Assembly: GCA_024227135.1 (NCBI GenBank)
Contig: JAAELC010000145.1
Location: 1-57,232, forward strand
Direction of reading: 5' to 3'
Source: Gammaproteobacteria bacterium
GTDB lineage: Bacteria > Pseudomonadota > Gammaproteobacteria > Chromatiales > Chromatiaceae
DNA length: 57,232 nucleotides
In this document: one piece after another, positions 8,590 through 18,402 of the stretch
Position numbering within the stretch: position 1 is the stretch's first letter
How the letters are laid out: each line of letters starts with the position of its first letter
Translations under genes and position numbers: made by a program
Notes under the pieces: model-generated
What the model saw: the letters and a program-made list of their open reading frames with translations, nothing else
The model's database searches: none
Told to the model about the DNA's origin: nothing

Positions 8590-10461
8590 TCATTCAAACT
8601 CATCCAACTGGTGACCGGACATGGCTTTCTGCACGCTCGCATTCATGCGGCGCTCCACATAGAATTCACAGGTTTTCTCCAATTTCTCTATTCCCTTTCT
8701 GATTTTCTTATGGTCAGAGGCTTCGGCGACTTCCATAAGTTCAGCCAAGGCGGTTTTGACCTGTTCCTGTTCTGTCTCATTGAGCAGTCTGGCCCCATCT
8801 TCTGCCAGGGCCGCCTCGAGTGCTTCGATGACCCGTTTGGCATCGACCTGCTCCTCACGCAACCTGCGTACCTCCATGTCATCCCGGGCGTGTTCAATGG
8901 AATCTCGCAGCATGGTCTCTATCTCGGTATCGCTCAGTCCGTAGGCGGGTTTAACTTCGATACTGGCTCTGACACCGCTGCTTTGTTCCATCGCCTCCAC
9001 ACTCAACAGACCATCCGCATCCACAGAAAAGGTGACCTGAATCCGGGCCGCACCGGCCACCATCGGGGGAATTCCCCGAAGTTCAAAACGTGCCAGCGAT
9101 CGATTACCGGTCACCAGTTCCCGTTCGCCCTGCAACACATGAACCGCCATCGCGGTCTGACCGTCCTTGAAGGTAGTGAATTCCTGGGCCCGGGCCACGG
9201 GAATGGTGGTGTTGCGCGGGATTATTTTTTCAACCAGTCCACCCATGGTTTCAATTCCCAGGGACAGAGGGTTTACATCCAGTAATAGAATTTCATCGTC
9301 CGGCTTGTTACCTACCAGCACGTCGGCCTGTATGGCCGCGCCGACAGCGACCACCTTGTCGGGATCGATATCCACCAGTGGGGGGATCTTGAAGAATTCC
9401 CCCACCAGTTCCCGCACTCTCGGAGTCCTTGTGGATCCCCCGACCATAACCACATCGGCGATATCAGCTCCCGACAGACCCGCATCCCGCAGCGCTCGGC
9501 GGCAGGGGGCAAGGGTCTTACGAATGAGAGGATCCACCAGTTCGTTGAACTGATCCCGGGTAAGTTGCCCCTGCCATCGGGCACCATTGCCCAGATCGAG
9601 ATCGAGACTGGCGACCGGTGAATCGGTCAGTGCTTCTTTGGCGGCACAGGCATCACGCATCAACCGGCGCAGTACTTTGTGGTCTGTCCCATCGCTTATC
9701 CCGGCCTGACGCATGATCCACTCGGCAATCACGCGATCGAAATCGTCGCCTCCCAGGGCTGAATCCCCCCCGGTAGACAAGACCTCGAACACACCACGAT
9801 TGAGTCGCAGAATGGAGATATCGAAGGTACCTCCACCGAGATCATAAATTGCATGTACGCCGTCAGACCCGGTATCCAGACCGTAAGCTACCGCCGCCGC
9901 GGTGGGTTCGTTCAGCAATCTCAGCACCTTGAGTCCAGCTACGGTGGCGGCATCTTTGGTCGCCTGCCGCTGGGCATCGTCGAAGTAGGCAGGCACGGTA
10001 ATGACCACCCCTTCCAGATCACCGCCAAGGGTCTTCTCTGCGCGCTTTGCCAGCACTTTCAGAATTTCTGACGAAACCTCGACGGGACTGACGTCTCCCG
10101 ATGCGGTTTTTATTCGGGGAACCAGGGTCTGTTCCTGGGTGAAATGGTAGGGAAGTTGCCCTCCCAGGGAATTGAACTCCTCGAGACCACGCCCCACCAG
10201 GCGCTTGACCGAACTGATGGTATTCAGGGGATCGCTCACCATACAGGCTTTCGCCTGTTCTCCAACGATCACTTCCTCTTCGGTATAGCGCACCACCGAA
10301 GGCAGCAAATGCTGCTCATCCAGGTCAGGCAGCGTTTCCGCCCGACCGCTGCGAACCGTCGCAACCAGAGAATTGGTCGTTCCAAGATCAATGCCCGCCG
10401 CCAGCCGCTGCTGGTGGGGCGCCACGGACTGGCCAGGTTCGGAGAGTTGTAGCAAAGCCAT
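8590..10461 (-). CDS. hscA: Fe-S assembly chaperone HscA (Hsp70 family)
   Basis: A 623-residue specialised Hsp70 that, with HscB, drives cluster release from IscU by ATP hydrolysis. The N terminus [12 protein letters not shown], followed by [19 protein letters not shown], is nearly the E. coli HscA sequence. The nucleotide-binding domain shows [13 protein letters not shown] and [14 protein letters not shown], and the substrate domain contains [16 protein letters not shown] with lid helices after about residue 510. I chose ATG 10461 on homology; a TTG three codons earlier is also in frame. It sits between hscB and fdx. HscA recognises the LPPVK motif, which is present in this window's IscU. 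Confidence 0.96.
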   Translation of the reverse strand: MALLQLSEPGQSVAPHQQRLAAGIDLGTTNSLVATVRSGRAETLPDLDEQHLLPSVVRYTEEEVIVGEQAKACMVSDPLNTISSVKRLVGRGLEEFNSLGGQLPYHFTQEQTLVPRIKTASGDVSPVEVSSEILKVLAKRAEKTLGGDLEGVVITVPAYFDDAQRQATKDAATVAGLKVLRLLNEPTAAAVAYGLDTGSDGVHAIYDLGGGTFDISILRLNRGVFEVLSTGGDSALGGDDFDRVIAEWIMRQAGISDGTDHKVLRRLMRDACAAKEALTDSPVASLDLDLGNGARWQGQLTRDQFNELVDPLIRKTLAPCRRALRDAGLSGADIADVVMVGGSTRTPRVRELVGEFFKIPPLVDIDPDKVVAVGAAIQADVLVGNKPDDEILLLDVNPLSLGIETMGGLVEKIIPRNTTIPVARAQEFTTFKDGQTAMAVHVLQGERELVTGNRSLARFELRGIPPMVAGAARIQVTFSVDADGLLSVEAMEQSSGVRASIEVKPAYGLSDTEIETMLRDSIEHARDDMEVRRLREEQVDAKRVIEALEAALAEDGARLLNETEQEQVKTALAELMEVAEASDHKKIRKGIEKLEKTCEFYVERRMNASVQKAMSGHQLDEFE

Positions 10462-10479
10462 CAGCGTCAAACCTTTGCG

Positions 10480-11025
10480 TTAAAGCGCTTCGTCCAGTTC
10501 ACTTTCCATGGATTCTGCATCATAACGAAGCTTTTGCAGAAACTGCATCTTTCGGAGTATTTCCCTGGCCGCTTCGAGTTGATCGGGGGTAGCGGTTTCA
10601 AATTGCAAGGCCATCTGGCCCACAAGGCTGGTTATGCGTTTATTGATGCCTGTCATGAGTTCGGAAACAGCAGCATAGGGATCTGCCTGATCTCGGGCGG
10701 CTTCCAGCTCTTCCCTCAGTTCAAGCTGCTCCATCAGGAAAGCTGAATCCTTCGTGGTTTCGTTATCGCCGCCCATATCGATTCCGTTGAGGGTCAACAG
10801 ATAACGAGCGCGCTGAATGGGATCCTTCAGCGTCTCGTAAGCAAGATTGATCTGGGTTGCCCCCTGCATGGAGAGTCGACGTTCGTGGTCGGAGCCACGT
10901 GCGTAGCGGTCGGGGTGCATGACACGCTGAAGTTCACGGTAGCGGGTTGCCAGCTGGTCGATATCCACCACATACCCAATGGGGAGGCCGAACAGCTCAA
11001 AATAGTTCTTCTTGAAGTCCAGCAT
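10480..11025 (-). CDS. hscB: Fe-S assembly co-chaperone HscB (J protein)
   Basis: A 181-residue J-type co-chaperone that delivers IscU to HscA and stimulates its ATPase. The N-terminal J domain includes the HPD tripeptide in RVMHPDRYA (about residues 36-44) and ATQINLAYETLKDP; the C-terminal helical domain that binds IscU covers about residues 85-175. Start ATG 11025 (MLDFKKNYFELFGLP) is supported by a GGAAG upstream. A GTG five codons earlier is possible. It lies 18 bases before hscA. Confidence 0.94.
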   Translation of the reverse strand: MLDFKKNYFELFGLPIGYVVDIDQLATRYRELQRVMHPDRYARGSDHERRLSMQGATQINLAYETLKDPIQRARYLLTLNGIDMGGDNETTKDSAFLMEQLELREELEAARDQADPYAAVSELMTGINKRITSLVGQMALQFETATPDQLEAAREILRKMQFLQKLRYDAESMESELDEAL

Positions 11026-11089
11026 ATTTACTTCTTCCACCCTGGAGTACCAGACTTCCGGGATAATCGTCTAAACAGAGACCCTAGAT

Positions 11090-11413
11090 TCAGATATTGA
11101 AACTCTCACCACATCCGCAGGCATCCTTGGCGTTCGGATTGTTGAACTTGAAACCTTCGTTCAATCCTTCCCGCGTATAGTCCAGTTCTGTACCCTCCAG
11201 GTAGAGCATGCTTTTGGGGTCCACCAGCACCTTCACTCCGTGCTCTTCGAATATCAGATCCTCGTCTGATGATTCGTCGGCGAATTCCAGGACATAGGCC
11301 ATTCCTGAGCAACCCGAGGTGCGCACACCCAGACGTATGCCCACACCTTTTCCCCGGCCTTCAAGGTACTGCAGCACGTGGTTGGCTGCCGCTTCGGTCA
11401 AGGTTACACCCAT
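11090..11413 (-). CDS. iscA: A-type Fe-S scaffold/carrier IscA
   Basis: A 107-residue A-type carrier, the same length as E. coli IscA. The three cluster ligands are at the same positions: Cys35 in SGCSGMAY, and Cys99 and Cys101 in ACGCGESF. It is thought to carry iron or [4Fe-4S] clusters from IscU to target apoproteins. I chose ATG 11413 ([10 protein letters not shown]) because the E. coli-like length and start are then reproduced; the frame extends six codons further upstream. It lies between iscU and hscB. Confidence 0.95.
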   Translation of the reverse strand: MGVTLTEAAANHVLQYLEGRGKGVGIRLGVRTSGCSGMAYVLEFADESSDEDLIFEEHGVKVLVDPKSMLYLEGTELDYTREGLNEGFKFNNPNAKDACGCGESFNI

Positions 11414-11488
11414 TTTCTTCACTCCGGACAAATCGTTACATCGATGTCCCGAAAACTGATCGGGAACAAACAGGGTTAAGCTAAAGAA

Positions 11489-11881
11489 TCAAGAATCCGT
11501 ACTCTTCTGTTTCTCATGGTAATCGGAAACAGCGGCCTTTATCGCATCCTCGGCAAGCACCGAGCAATGGACTTTAACCGGCGGCAAGGCCAGCTCTTCT
11601 GCGATCTGTGAATTTTTGATCTGCTGGGCCTCTTCCAGTGTCTTACCTTTGACCCATTCCGTTAGCAGACTGCTGGACGCAATCGCTGATCCGCAGCCAT
11701 AGGTTTTGAATTTGGCGTCTTCGATCACGCCTTCCTCGCTCACCTGAATCTGCAGGCGCATGACATCTCCGCAGGCGGGTGCACCAACCATCCCGGTTCC
11801 CACATTATCGGCACTGTTATCCATTTTACCCACATTACGGGGGTGCTCGTAGTGGTCCAGAACTTTTTCACTGTATGCCAT
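11489..11881 (-). CDS. iscU: Fe-S cluster scaffold IscU
   Basis: The 130-residue primary scaffold on which IscS and ferredoxin build [2Fe-2S] clusters. The conserved ligands are visible: Cys37 and Asp39 in GAPACGDVM, Cys63 in TYGCGSAIASSS, and the third Cys just after the HscA-recognition motif LPPVK (LPPVKVHCSVLAEDAI). Start ATG 11881 (MAYSEKVLDHYEHPRN) has GGAG eight bases upstream. The reading frame continues 24 codons upstream without conservation. The gap to iscS is 124 bases, the largest inside the operon. Confidence 0.96.
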   Translation of the reverse strand: MAYSEKVLDHYEHPRNVGKMDNSADNVGTGMVGAPACGDVMRLQIQVSEEGVIEDAKFKTYGCGSAIASSSLLTEWVKGKTLEEAQQIKNSQIAEELALPPVKVHCSVLAEDAIKAAVSDYHEKQKSTDS

Positions 11882-12005
11882 GGTCGTTTCTCCAAACCTT
11901 GTGCCGCCGAAACCAGACGTTTTCCGGGGCTTGTATAGACCGTCACAAGTCAACTTGTGTCTGAAAACTTGAAACTTGATAACTGGTAACGCTATAACTT
12001 GTAAA

Positions 12006-13220
12006 TTAATGTGCAGCCCACTGCACCGATTTCAAGTCCACACCGTCTTTGAACATATCCCAGAGCGGTGACAAATCCCTCAAACGGTTGACCTGCTCAC
12101 AAACCAGATTGATGACGTAATCGATTTCTTCGGCTGTGGTGAACCTGCCTATGGAAAAGCGTATTGAACTGTGTGCCAGTTCATCTTCCCGACCCAATGC
12201 CCGAAGAACATAACTGGGTTCCAGGCTGGCAGAAGTACAGGCGGATCCCGAGGATACGGCAATATCTTTCAGCGCCATGATCAGGGACTCCCCCTCCACG
12301 TAGGCAAAGCTTATGTTCAGGTTACCTGCAACCCGCTGCTCCTCATCGCCATTCAGATAGACCTCCTCCATGTCTTTCAAGCCATCCCACAACCGATTGC
12401 GCAGGGTGGTAAGACGCTCGTTTTCCTGAGCCATTTCCACTTTGGCAATCCGGAAAGCTTCACCGATACCGACGATCTGATGGGAGGGCAACGTACCGGA
12501 GCGCATCCCCCTTTCATGCCCGCCACCGTGGATCTGCGCTTCCAGTCGTACCCGGGGTTTTCTGCGCACATAGAGTGCGCCTATTCCCTTGGGTCCGTAG
12601 ATTTTGTGAGCTGACATGGATAGCAGGTCAACTTTCATGGTTTCCAGGTCGATCGGTACTTTACCGGCGCTTTGTGCGGCGTCTACATGGAACAGAATTT
12701 TACGGGCGCGGGTCAGTTCCCCGATGGCGGTGATGTCCTGAATCACTCCTATTTCGTTGTTGACGTGCATGATCGACACCAGGATGGTGTCGTCCCGTAT
12801 GGCGGATTCCAGGGTCTGGAGATTCACAAGTCCATTGGGTTCAGGATCCAGATAAGTGACTTCGAACCCATCCCGCTCCAGCTGGCGGCAGGTATCCAGT
12901 ACTGCTTTGTGTTCGGTTTTGCAGGTGATCAGGTGTTTGCCGCGTTTGCTGTAAAAGTGGGCAGCGCCTTTGATGGCCAGGTTATTCGATTCCGTTGCAC
13001 CGGATGTCCAGACGATCTCTTTCGGATTGGCGTTGATGAGATCAGCAACCTGTCGACGTGCCTCTTCCACTGCATCATCGGCATCCCATCCAAACTTGTG
13101 GGAGCGGGATGCTGGATTGCCGAACATGCCATCCGGGGTCAGAAAGGAACACATCTTTTCGGCAACCCGGGGATCCACGGGGGTGGTAGCCGAGTAATCC
13201 ATGTAAATTGGTAACTTCAT
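12006..13220 (-). CDS. iscS: Cysteine desulfurase IscS
   Basis: This PLP enzyme, 404 residues like E. coli IscS, takes sulfur from cysteine and donates it to IscU, TusA and other acceptors. The PLP lysine lies in [13 protein letters not shown] (about residue 206) and the active-site Cys in [15 protein letters not shown] (about 328), inside the mobile loop. It opens with [20 protein letters not shown] 13220 has GGAG at good spacing, while the frame reaches 31 codons further upstream without homology. It follows iscR by 231 bases, a spacer where post-transcriptional separation of iscR from the rest could occur, as known in E. coli with RyhB. I see no direct evidence for such an RNA here. Confidence 0.97.
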   Translation of the reverse strand: MKLPIYMDYSATTPVDPRVAEKMCSFLTPDGMFGNPASRSHKFGWDADDAVEEARRQVADLINANPKEIVWTSGATESNNLAIKGAAHFYSKRGKHLITCKTEHKAVLDTCRQLERDGFEVTYLDPEPNGLVNLQTLESAIRDDTILVSIMHVNNEIGVIQDITAIGELTRARKILFHVDAAQSAGKVPIDLETMKVDLLSMSAHKIYGPKGIGALYVRRKPRVRLEAQIHGGGHERGMRSGTLPSHQIVGIGEAFRIAKVEMAQENERLTTLRNRLWDGLKDMEEVYLNGDEEQRVAGNLNISFAYVEGESLIMALKDIAVSSGSACTSASLEPSYVLRALGREDELAHSSIRFSIGRFTTAEEIDYVINLVCEQVNRLRDLSPLWDMFKDGVDLKSVQWAAH

Positions 13221-13451
13221 CACTTGCTCCAGTAACTGATCAGTATCCAGAAATCGATCCTTAAAACTGTTCAGGATGGTTCCGGTACATTCGAACGCTG
13301 CGTTATGTTTCATCTTCGTCAGGCTGCGCGGGACGATCCTGTACCCTCTATACTACGTCTTTGAGGCTAAAACGGTTTAATAATCATATACACGAAAAAT
13401 CTGCTGACCAGCGTGCTATCCAAGGCGTCATGGGCGGGGCTTTTACCCGTT

Positions 13452-13943
13452 TCAGGCACGTTGAGTCGATTCGATGCCTGATTTCAATCGCACCTCAACA
13501 GCGTGCTGTTCATCATCCTGTCGCGCCGCCACCTTGCGGGCGCTGCCCTTTGACATCAAGTCGTGCAGGGTGATGGTGTTCAGATAATCGTAGATTTTGT
13601 CGCTGAGATCGTTCCATAAATCGTGGGTGAGGCAACGCTCGTTATCCTGGCAGTTGTGAGCCCCTCCGCAGCGAGTGGTGTCAACCGATTCATCCACAGC
13701 CGTTATCACTTCGGCGATACAGATGTCCTGGCTGCTCCGACCCAGTATGTAGCCGCCCCCAGGCCCACGGACACTCTTGACCAAAGCCTGCTTCCTCAGC
13801 CTGGCAAACAGCTGCTCAAGATAGGATAGCGAGATACCCTGACGCTGGGCCACGTCCGCCAGCGTTATAGGTCCGCTGCCATCGTGGAACGACAGATCCA
13901 ACATGGCGGTTACCGCATAGCGTCCCTTTGTGGTCAGTCTCAC
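13452..13943 (-). CDS. iscR: Fe-S cluster-sensing regulator IscR
   Basis: This Rrf2-family regulator, 163 residues, binds a [2Fe-2S] cluster and represses the isc operon when clusters are plentiful. The N-terminal winged helix opens with [17 protein letters not shown], with the recognition region [15 protein letters not shown]. Cluster ligands are Cys92, Cys98, Cys104 and His107 in the pattern Cys-x5-Cys-x5-Cys-x2-His ([18 protein letters not shown]). A matching type 1 IscR box lies just upstream (13986-14010). AAGGAG precedes the start at 12 bases from the ATG; a GTG immediately before the ATG is an alternative start. Confidence 0.96.
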   Translation of the reverse strand: MRLTTKGRYAVTAMLDLSFHDGSGPITLADVAQRQGISLSYLEQLFARLRKQALVKSVRGPGGGYILGRSSQDICIAEVITAVDESVDTTRCGGAHNCQDNERCLTHDLWNDLSDKIYDYLNTITLHDLMSKGSARKVAARQDDEQHAVEVRLKSGIESTQRA

Positions 13944-13977
13944 GTCTGGCAGCTCCTTATATCCTTACTGTAGGGAC

Positions 13978-14010
13978 AAGTTACAATACTTGAGTGTTTC
14001 TATCAAGTAT
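13978..14010 (-). promoter_or_regulatory. iscR promoter with type 1 IscR operator
   Basis: The 25-base palindrome at 13986-14010 reads, on the minus strand, ATACTTGA, nine bases, TCAAGTAT. This fits the published E. coli type 1 IscR site pattern (ATASYYGAC...GTCRRSTAT). It overlaps a sigma-70-like promoter: -35 TTGATA (14001-14006), a 17-base spacer, and -10 TAACTT (13978-13983). Its last base touches the cysE stop codon. The geometry implies that bound IscR blocks RNA polymerase, giving negative feedback. Confidence 0.78.
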
Positions 14011-14885
14011 TATTCTGCTTTTCCCTCGGGACCGGACCCTGTTTCTTTCTGATCGGGGCTCGCTACGTCTTCTTTTCCGCCAGGGTGGGTTGCTGGCTTG
14101 TTGTGAGAATGGATTTTAAGCAACTCTTCAGCATCAGACGCCAGCTCACAGGGCTCCATATTAGGGAGATCCAGCTCGGGAAAGCCTCCATTGATCCGCC
14201 TGAGACTCTCGCACATGCCCTGCATCTGCTGATCCATGACGTGGATATGGTCCAGCATGCAATTGATGGCATGAGCCACCGGATCGGGTGCATCTGCGGT
14301 GGCACCGTAAGCATCGAACCCCATTTTTTCCGCGATGCGGGTACGATGGGAATCATCCCGGCCATCCCCATCGCTCACCTCGATCAGCCGCCCAGGAACC
14401 CCGACCACCGTGGTGTGAGGCGGAACCGGCTTCAGAACGACCGAGTTGGACCCGATACGGGCACCTTCCCCGATCTCGATCGGCCCCAGGACTTTGGCTC
14501 CGGCACCGACCACCACATCCCGATCCAGAGTGGGGTGGCGCTTGCCTTTCGCCCAGCTGGTCCCCCCCAGTGTCACGCCATGATAGAGCGTACAGTCATC
14601 TCCTATGATTGCCGTCTCTCCGATAACCACACCCATTCCATGATCGATAAAAAAACGCCGCCCAATACTGGCGCCTGGATGTATCTCGATACCGGTCAGC
14701 AGCCGAGCCAGCGTCGAAATGAGGCGGGCCAGCCAGTACAAACCTACATTCCACAGGCGATGTGACAAGCGGTGTATGAGCAGCGCGTGCACACCCGGGT
14801 AGGTCGTGATGACCTCAAACCCGTTTCTTGCCGCCGGATCCCTGTCGAATACGCAGTTGATATCCTCTTTGAGGCGATTGAACAT
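14010..14885 (-). CDS. cysE: Serine O-acetyltransferase
   Basis: This enzyme makes O-acetylserine from serine and acetyl-CoA, the first step of cysteine synthesis. The protein has 291 residues: an N-terminal helical domain with [21 protein letters not shown], then a left-handed beta-helix of hexapeptide repeats containing [22 protein letters not shown] and the catalytic [15 protein letters not shown] loop. The C-terminal extension after about residue 190 is long, polar and methionine-rich, unlike short CysE proteins. I chose ATG 14885 from family alignment; a GTG 13 codons upstream (14924) is possible. Placement directly before iscR suggests cysteine supply for IscS, an arrangement known from other isc loci. 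Confidence 0.92.
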   Translation of the reverse strand: MFNRLKEDINCVFDRDPAARNGFEVITTYPGVHALLIHRLSHRLWNVGLYWLARLISTLARLLTGIEIHPGASIGRRFFIDHGMGVVIGETAIIGDDCTLYHGVTLGGTSWAKGKRHPTLDRDVVVGAGAKVLGPIEIGEGARIGSNSVVLKPVPPHTTVVGVPGRLIEVSDGDGRDDSHRTRIAEKMGFDAYGATADAPDPVAHAINCMLDHIHVMDQQMQGMCESLRRINGGFPELDLPNMEPCELASDAEELLKIHSHNKPATHPGGKEDVASPDQKETGSGPEGKAE

Positions 14886-15197
14886 CTTGGTCGTGAATAC
14901 CTTCTCCAGGTTTGCAGCACTCACTGACGTCCCGTGTATCCGGCATAGTTCGCTGCGGGGGATCGATCAGTAGTGAAAAGACTCAGTATTCTACTCGATT
15001 ATTATCAGCTGTGCATATTCTAAATTGCGGGTACCGAAAAGAGAAAAAACGGTGGGTCGATCAGACAAAGATCCGCCGGGCTTCAGCTTCGGGCGATGAC
15101 CGAAAAAGAGAGGTGGCTGATTAAACTGCTTGCCGCATAGATGGGCAGAAAATACAACTCAAGCGACTGAATTTAAGGAAGAAATTATGCCCGCAAC

Positions 15198-15431
15198 TCA
15201 AGCCGACAACCGGCGGATATCAACCAGCTTGTTAAGGTCGCTCAGAATCAGTTCGAATCGGCCAAATATCCCCTCTTTGGTGAGAAAAGGCCGAAGCCTC
15301 GCAGCGGGCAGCTGAATCCGCCGCCCGTCTTCGGATCGAACGATGACATTACTGGCGAATCCCTGGTAATAGCTGAGATAGCGATCGGCGGGCAGCGCCA
15401 CCCGAAAACGGATGCGGATTCCCGAAGCCAC
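15198..15431 (-). CDS. DUF2835-family protein
   Basis: A 77-residue protein matching the DUF2835 pattern: IRIRFRVALPADRYLSYYQG, then RIQLPAARLRPFLTKEGIFGRF and a short hydrophilic tail. The family is widespread in Gammaproteobacteria and has no assigned function; the fold is probably a small beta domain. It lies 14 bases downstream of the CBS-domain gene on the same strand, so the two are probably co-transcribed. There are no membrane segments and no cysteines. Confidence 0.75.
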   Translation of the reverse strand: MASGIRIRFRVALPADRYLSYYQGFASNVIVRSEDGRRIQLPAARLRPFLTKEGIFGRFELILSDLNKLVDIRRLSA

Positions 15432-15445
15432 TCTGCCTGCCCGAA

Positions 15446-15856
15446 TCAGCTTTCCATCGCGAACATACCATCGAGTACCAGTGAATTGGGACTGATGGTA
15501 CCCACGACCTTTTTGCCATCCATAACCAGTGCCCGCACCAGGCTGAACCGGGCGAACAGTCGGGAGCAGTAACGAATATCCATTTCGGGCTCGACATAGA
15601 CAGCGGGCTTGACCATCACCTCGTAGACATTCACCCGCTTGCAGGCGCGATCCTTGGCCAGGACCTTTCTCGCGATGCTCGACACCAGCAGGATGCCATA
15701 TTCGTCATTATCATTTCGTCGATCCACTACCAGCAGGGAGGTTCTGTATTTCTTCATCATCTCCAGTGCTTCGTAGATTGTCGCCTTCCCATCGATGACG
15801 TGAAACTCCTGTTTCATCACATCCCCGACACAGATAGGTTTAGCAGAAGCATTCAT
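15446..15856 (-). CDS. Two-CBS-domain protein
   Basis: A stand-alone CBS pair of 136 residues. The first CBS motif spans about residues 8-65 (VGDVMKQEFHVIDGKATIYEALEMM, then TSLLVVDRRN) and the second about 73-130 (VYEVMVKPAVYVEPEMDI, then VRALVMDGKKVVGTIS). CBS pairs bind adenosine nucleotides or similar ligands and regulate partner proteins; no partner domain is fused here. It starts at ATG 15856 with GGAGG-like sequence just upstream and forms a pair with the DUF2835 gene. Its role is unknown. Confidence 0.85.
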   Translation of the reverse strand: MNASAKPICVGDVMKQEFHVIDGKATIYEALEMMKKYRTSLLVVDRRNDNDEYGILLVSSIARKVLAKDRACKRVNVYEVMVKPAVYVEPEMDIRYCSRLFARFSLVRALVMDGKKVVGTISPNSLVLDGMFAMES

Positions 15857-15892
15857 GTATTCACCCTCCGGTAGTCATTACCGTAACAGACA

Positions 15893-15953
15893 CAAAAATA
15901 CTGAGAGGCCATAACCCGTCCCTGAGATCTCCCCTGACACCCTCAGCCTCTCA
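15893..15953 (-). terminator. Possible intrinsic terminator after galU
   Basis: On the minus strand TGAGAGGC (complement of 15946-15953) pairs perfectly with GCCTCTCA (complement of 15902-15909), followed by a T-rich run at 15893-15899. The enclosed loop of 36 bases is long for a classical terminator, though it has some internal pairing. The position between galU and the CBS gene is sensible. Confidence 0.4.
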
Positions 15954-15967
15954 AACAAACTCCAGGA

Positions 15968-16843
15968 TCAGCTGCTGAAGCGATTCTTGATCCAGACTTC
16001 AAAACCTGCACCCAACTGCTCGTGCTTAAGAGCATAGTCGACATTTGCCTGTAGATAGCCCAGCTTGCTTCCACAGTCGTATCTTTGACCATCGAAGGCA
16101 TAGGCCATTACCTTATCCTTTTCCATCAAACGTGCAATGCCGTCGGTTAGTTGTATCTCACCTCCGGTGCCACGACCTGTTTGTGAAAGGTGCTGGAAGA
16201 TCTTGGAGGTCAGTACATACCGGCCTACGACACCACGATTCGAAGGAGCCTCTTCGGGTTTTGGCTTTTCAACGATACTCTTCACTTCCACCAGTTTTCC
16301 TTCCCCATCGGTATCCACGATACCGTAACTGCCGGTATTTGCAGGAGGTACCTGCTCGGTTGCAAGAATACTGCAGCCAGTCTGGGAAAACACATCCACC
16401 ATCTGCGCCAGACAGCCCCTGTCTCCGTCTTCTATCAGGTCATCGGCCAGCAGGACCGCAAAGGGTTCGTCTCCCACCACCGGTTCCGCGCACAGCACCG
16501 CATGCCCCAATCCCAACGCCATACTCTGCCGGATAAAGACACATGAAACATGAGGGGGAACGATATTGCGAACCAGATTCAGCAGGGCTGTCTTATTTCT
16601 GGACTCCAGTTCCATTTCCAGCTCATAAGCGGTGTCGAAATGGTTACTGATCGAAGACTTGTTACGGCCGGTAATAAAGATCATCACTTCGACACCGGCT
16701 GCCACCGCCTCTTCAACGCCGTATTGGATCAGAGGCTTATCGACAACCGGAAGCATCTCCTTGGGACTTGCCTTGGTCGCCGGCAGAAAACGGGTACCTA
16801 ATCCCGCTACGGGAAATACGGCTTTTTTAATGGTCTTCGTCAT
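15968..16843 (-). CDS. galU: UTP-glucose-1-phosphate uridylyltransferase
   Basis: GalU makes UDP-glucose from UTP and glucose-1-phosphate. The 291-residue nucleotidyltransferase opens with the signature KAVFPVAGLGTRFLPATKAS and PKEMLPVVDKPLIQYGVEEA. It also carries AVLLADDLIEDG for metal binding (about 130-141) and VEKPKPEEAPSNRGVVGRY (about 190-208). It is the last gene of the minus-strand glgC-GH57-malQ-galU run, 40 bases after malQ. Sharing glucose-1-phosphate with GlgC links nucleotide sugars and glycogen. Confidence 0.95.
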   Translation of the reverse strand: MTKTIKKAVFPVAGLGTRFLPATKASPKEMLPVVDKPLIQYGVEEAVAAGVEVMIFITGRNKSSISNHFDTAYELEMELESRNKTALLNLVRNIVPPHVSCVFIRQSMALGLGHAVLCAEPVVGDEPFAVLLADDLIEDGDRGCLAQMVDVFSQTGCSILATEQVPPANTGSYGIVDTDGEGKLVEVKSIVEKPKPEEAPSNRGVVGRYVLTSKIFQHLSQTGRGTGGEIQLTDGIARLMEKDKVMAYAFDGQRYDCGSKLGYLQANVDYALKHEQLGAGFEVWIKNRFSS

Positions 16844-16883
16844 TTATCAATCCTGTCTTGTTTCAGTTTTCGGGAATCACCTG

Positions 16884-18377
16884 CTACATGGCAGCCAATC
16901 GCCCGTAAATATCCAGCCGGCGATGGATTCGCGCAGGGAGATCTTCCCCAAGCTGGTCCCAATCGAAGCGCCAGTTCCAGTTACCCTCGGTCGTTCCCGG
17001 CAGATTCATACGGTGCTCACAGCCCAAAGCCAGTATATCCTGCATGGGAATAATCGCCAGTAAGGAACGGGATGCCAGAGCCGATCGAATCATGGGCCAC
17101 GGCATCGCCTCCCGGGAGTGGCCGAGATAATCATCCACCCGTTGCCGCAGCCCGTCATCCAACCCCAGGTACCAACCCAGGGTCGTGTCATTGTCATGAG
17201 TGCCGGTATACACCACCGAATTGGCTTCATGGCGAAAGGGCAGATAAGGGTTATCCGCCCCACCGGAAAACGCAAACTGTAGAACCTTCATACCCGGAAA
17301 ACCGTATCGTTCCCGTAACGCTGTTACCTCAGGAGTGATAATCCCCAGGTCTTCCGCTACCAGGGGTAATGGGTCGTAATGCTGATGCAGCCGGTCGAAC
17401 AGCGCATCCCCCGGCACCCTGACCCAATGGCCGTTGACAGCATCCGGATCCTGTGCAGGTATCTCCCAGTAGGACTCGAACCCGCGGAAATGATCGATCC
17501 GAATCAGGTCGAACAGGCGCAACTGGGTCTGCATCCGTTCTACCCAGAATTGAAAATGCTCCTGTTCCATTCGATCCCACCGGTACAGGGGATTACCCCA
17601 ACGCTGCCCCGTCGCAGAAAAATAGTCCGGAGGGACCCCGGCCACCGCGATGGGACATCCGGCTTCATCGAGCAGGAAAAGTTCCTGTCGGGCCCAGACC
17701 TCTGCACTGTCATGGGCGACAAAAATCGGCATATCACCAAACAGAGCAACCCCTCGTTCATTCGCGTAGGCCTTCAGCTCTCCCCATTGCCGGAAAAACT
17801 GATACTGTTCGAATTGAATCAACTGGATCTCGCGGGTATGTTCCTCCGTGGCCCTCGCGATTCTGCCTGGTTCCCGGCACCTGAGATCGTCAGGCCAGCA
17901 CCACCAGCCGGCACGCCCATGCACTTCGTGCAGCACCCGGTAGAGTGCGTAGTCCTTTAACCAGTAACCCTCGCTTTCAATGAACCGCTCCAGTCTGGCA
18001 CGCGCCCCTGTGTCGGCGCTCTCATTGAATATCTCCCAGGCACGGGCGATGCAAGTGGTTTTGTCCCTGTCCGAAAACTGTTCCCGATCCAGTGCGTCCG
18101 CTCCCAGCCAGCCTTCCCGCACCAACGACTCGAGACTGATGAGCCTGGGGTTGCCAGCGTGCATGGAACTCGACTGATAGGGCGATCCATCTGACTGGGT
18201 GGGCCCGGTGGGTAACATTTGCCAGACGCTAATACCCGCATCTCTCAGAAAATCGACAAAACGATAGGCCGCGGAGCCAAGATCACCGGTAGCCCCCTTA
18301 CCCGGCAATGAAGTGATGTGCAGTAACATCCCTGCACGTCGGCGATCGAGCGCTCCTTTGGAAAACTCCTTTTGCAT
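16884..18377 (-). CDS. malQ: 4-alpha-glucanotransferase (GH77, amylomaltase)
   Basis: MalQ moves maltodextrin segments between glucans and releases glucose. The 497-residue protein begins with RRAGMLLHITSLPGKGATGDLG, the usual GH77 opening, and has catalytic motifs RIDHFRGFESYWEIP (nucleophile Asp), PLVAEDLGIITPEV (acid/base Glu) and YTGTHDNDTTLGW (transition-state Asp). I chose ATG 18377; the open frame runs 42 codons further into the GH57 gene but is not conserved there. It lies 25 bases after the GH57 gene, indicating co-transcription for glycogen or maltodextrin turnover. Confidence 0.94.
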   Translation of the reverse strand: MQKEFSKGALDRRRAGMLLHITSLPGKGATGDLGSAAYRFVDFLRDAGISVWQMLPTGPTQSDGSPYQSSSMHAGNPRLISLESLVREGWLGADALDREQFSDRDKTTCIARAWEIFNESADTGARARLERFIESEGYWLKDYALYRVLHEVHGRAGWWCWPDDLRCREPGRIARATEEHTREIQLIQFEQYQFFRQWGELKAYANERGVALFGDMPIFVAHDSAEVWARQELFLLDEAGCPIAVAGVPPDYFSATGQRWGNPLYRWDRMEQEHFQFWVERMQTQLRLFDLIRIDHFRGFESYWEIPAQDPDAVNGHWVRVPGDALFDRLHQHYDPLPLVAEDLGIITPEVTALRERYGFPGMKVLQFAFSGGADNPYLPFRHEANSVVYTGTHDNDTTLGWYLGLDDGLRQRVDDYLGHSREAMPWPMIRSALASRSLLAIIPMQDILALGCEHRMNLPGTTEGNWNWRFDWDQLGEDLPARIHRRLDIYGRLAAM

Positions 18378-18402
18378 ACTACCGACCCCTGAATACCTGC
18401 TG

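Noticed and set aside
8245-9285. 346-residue plus-strand open frame
   Set aside because: It is antisense to fdx and hscA, whose identities are certain; it is a shadow frame.
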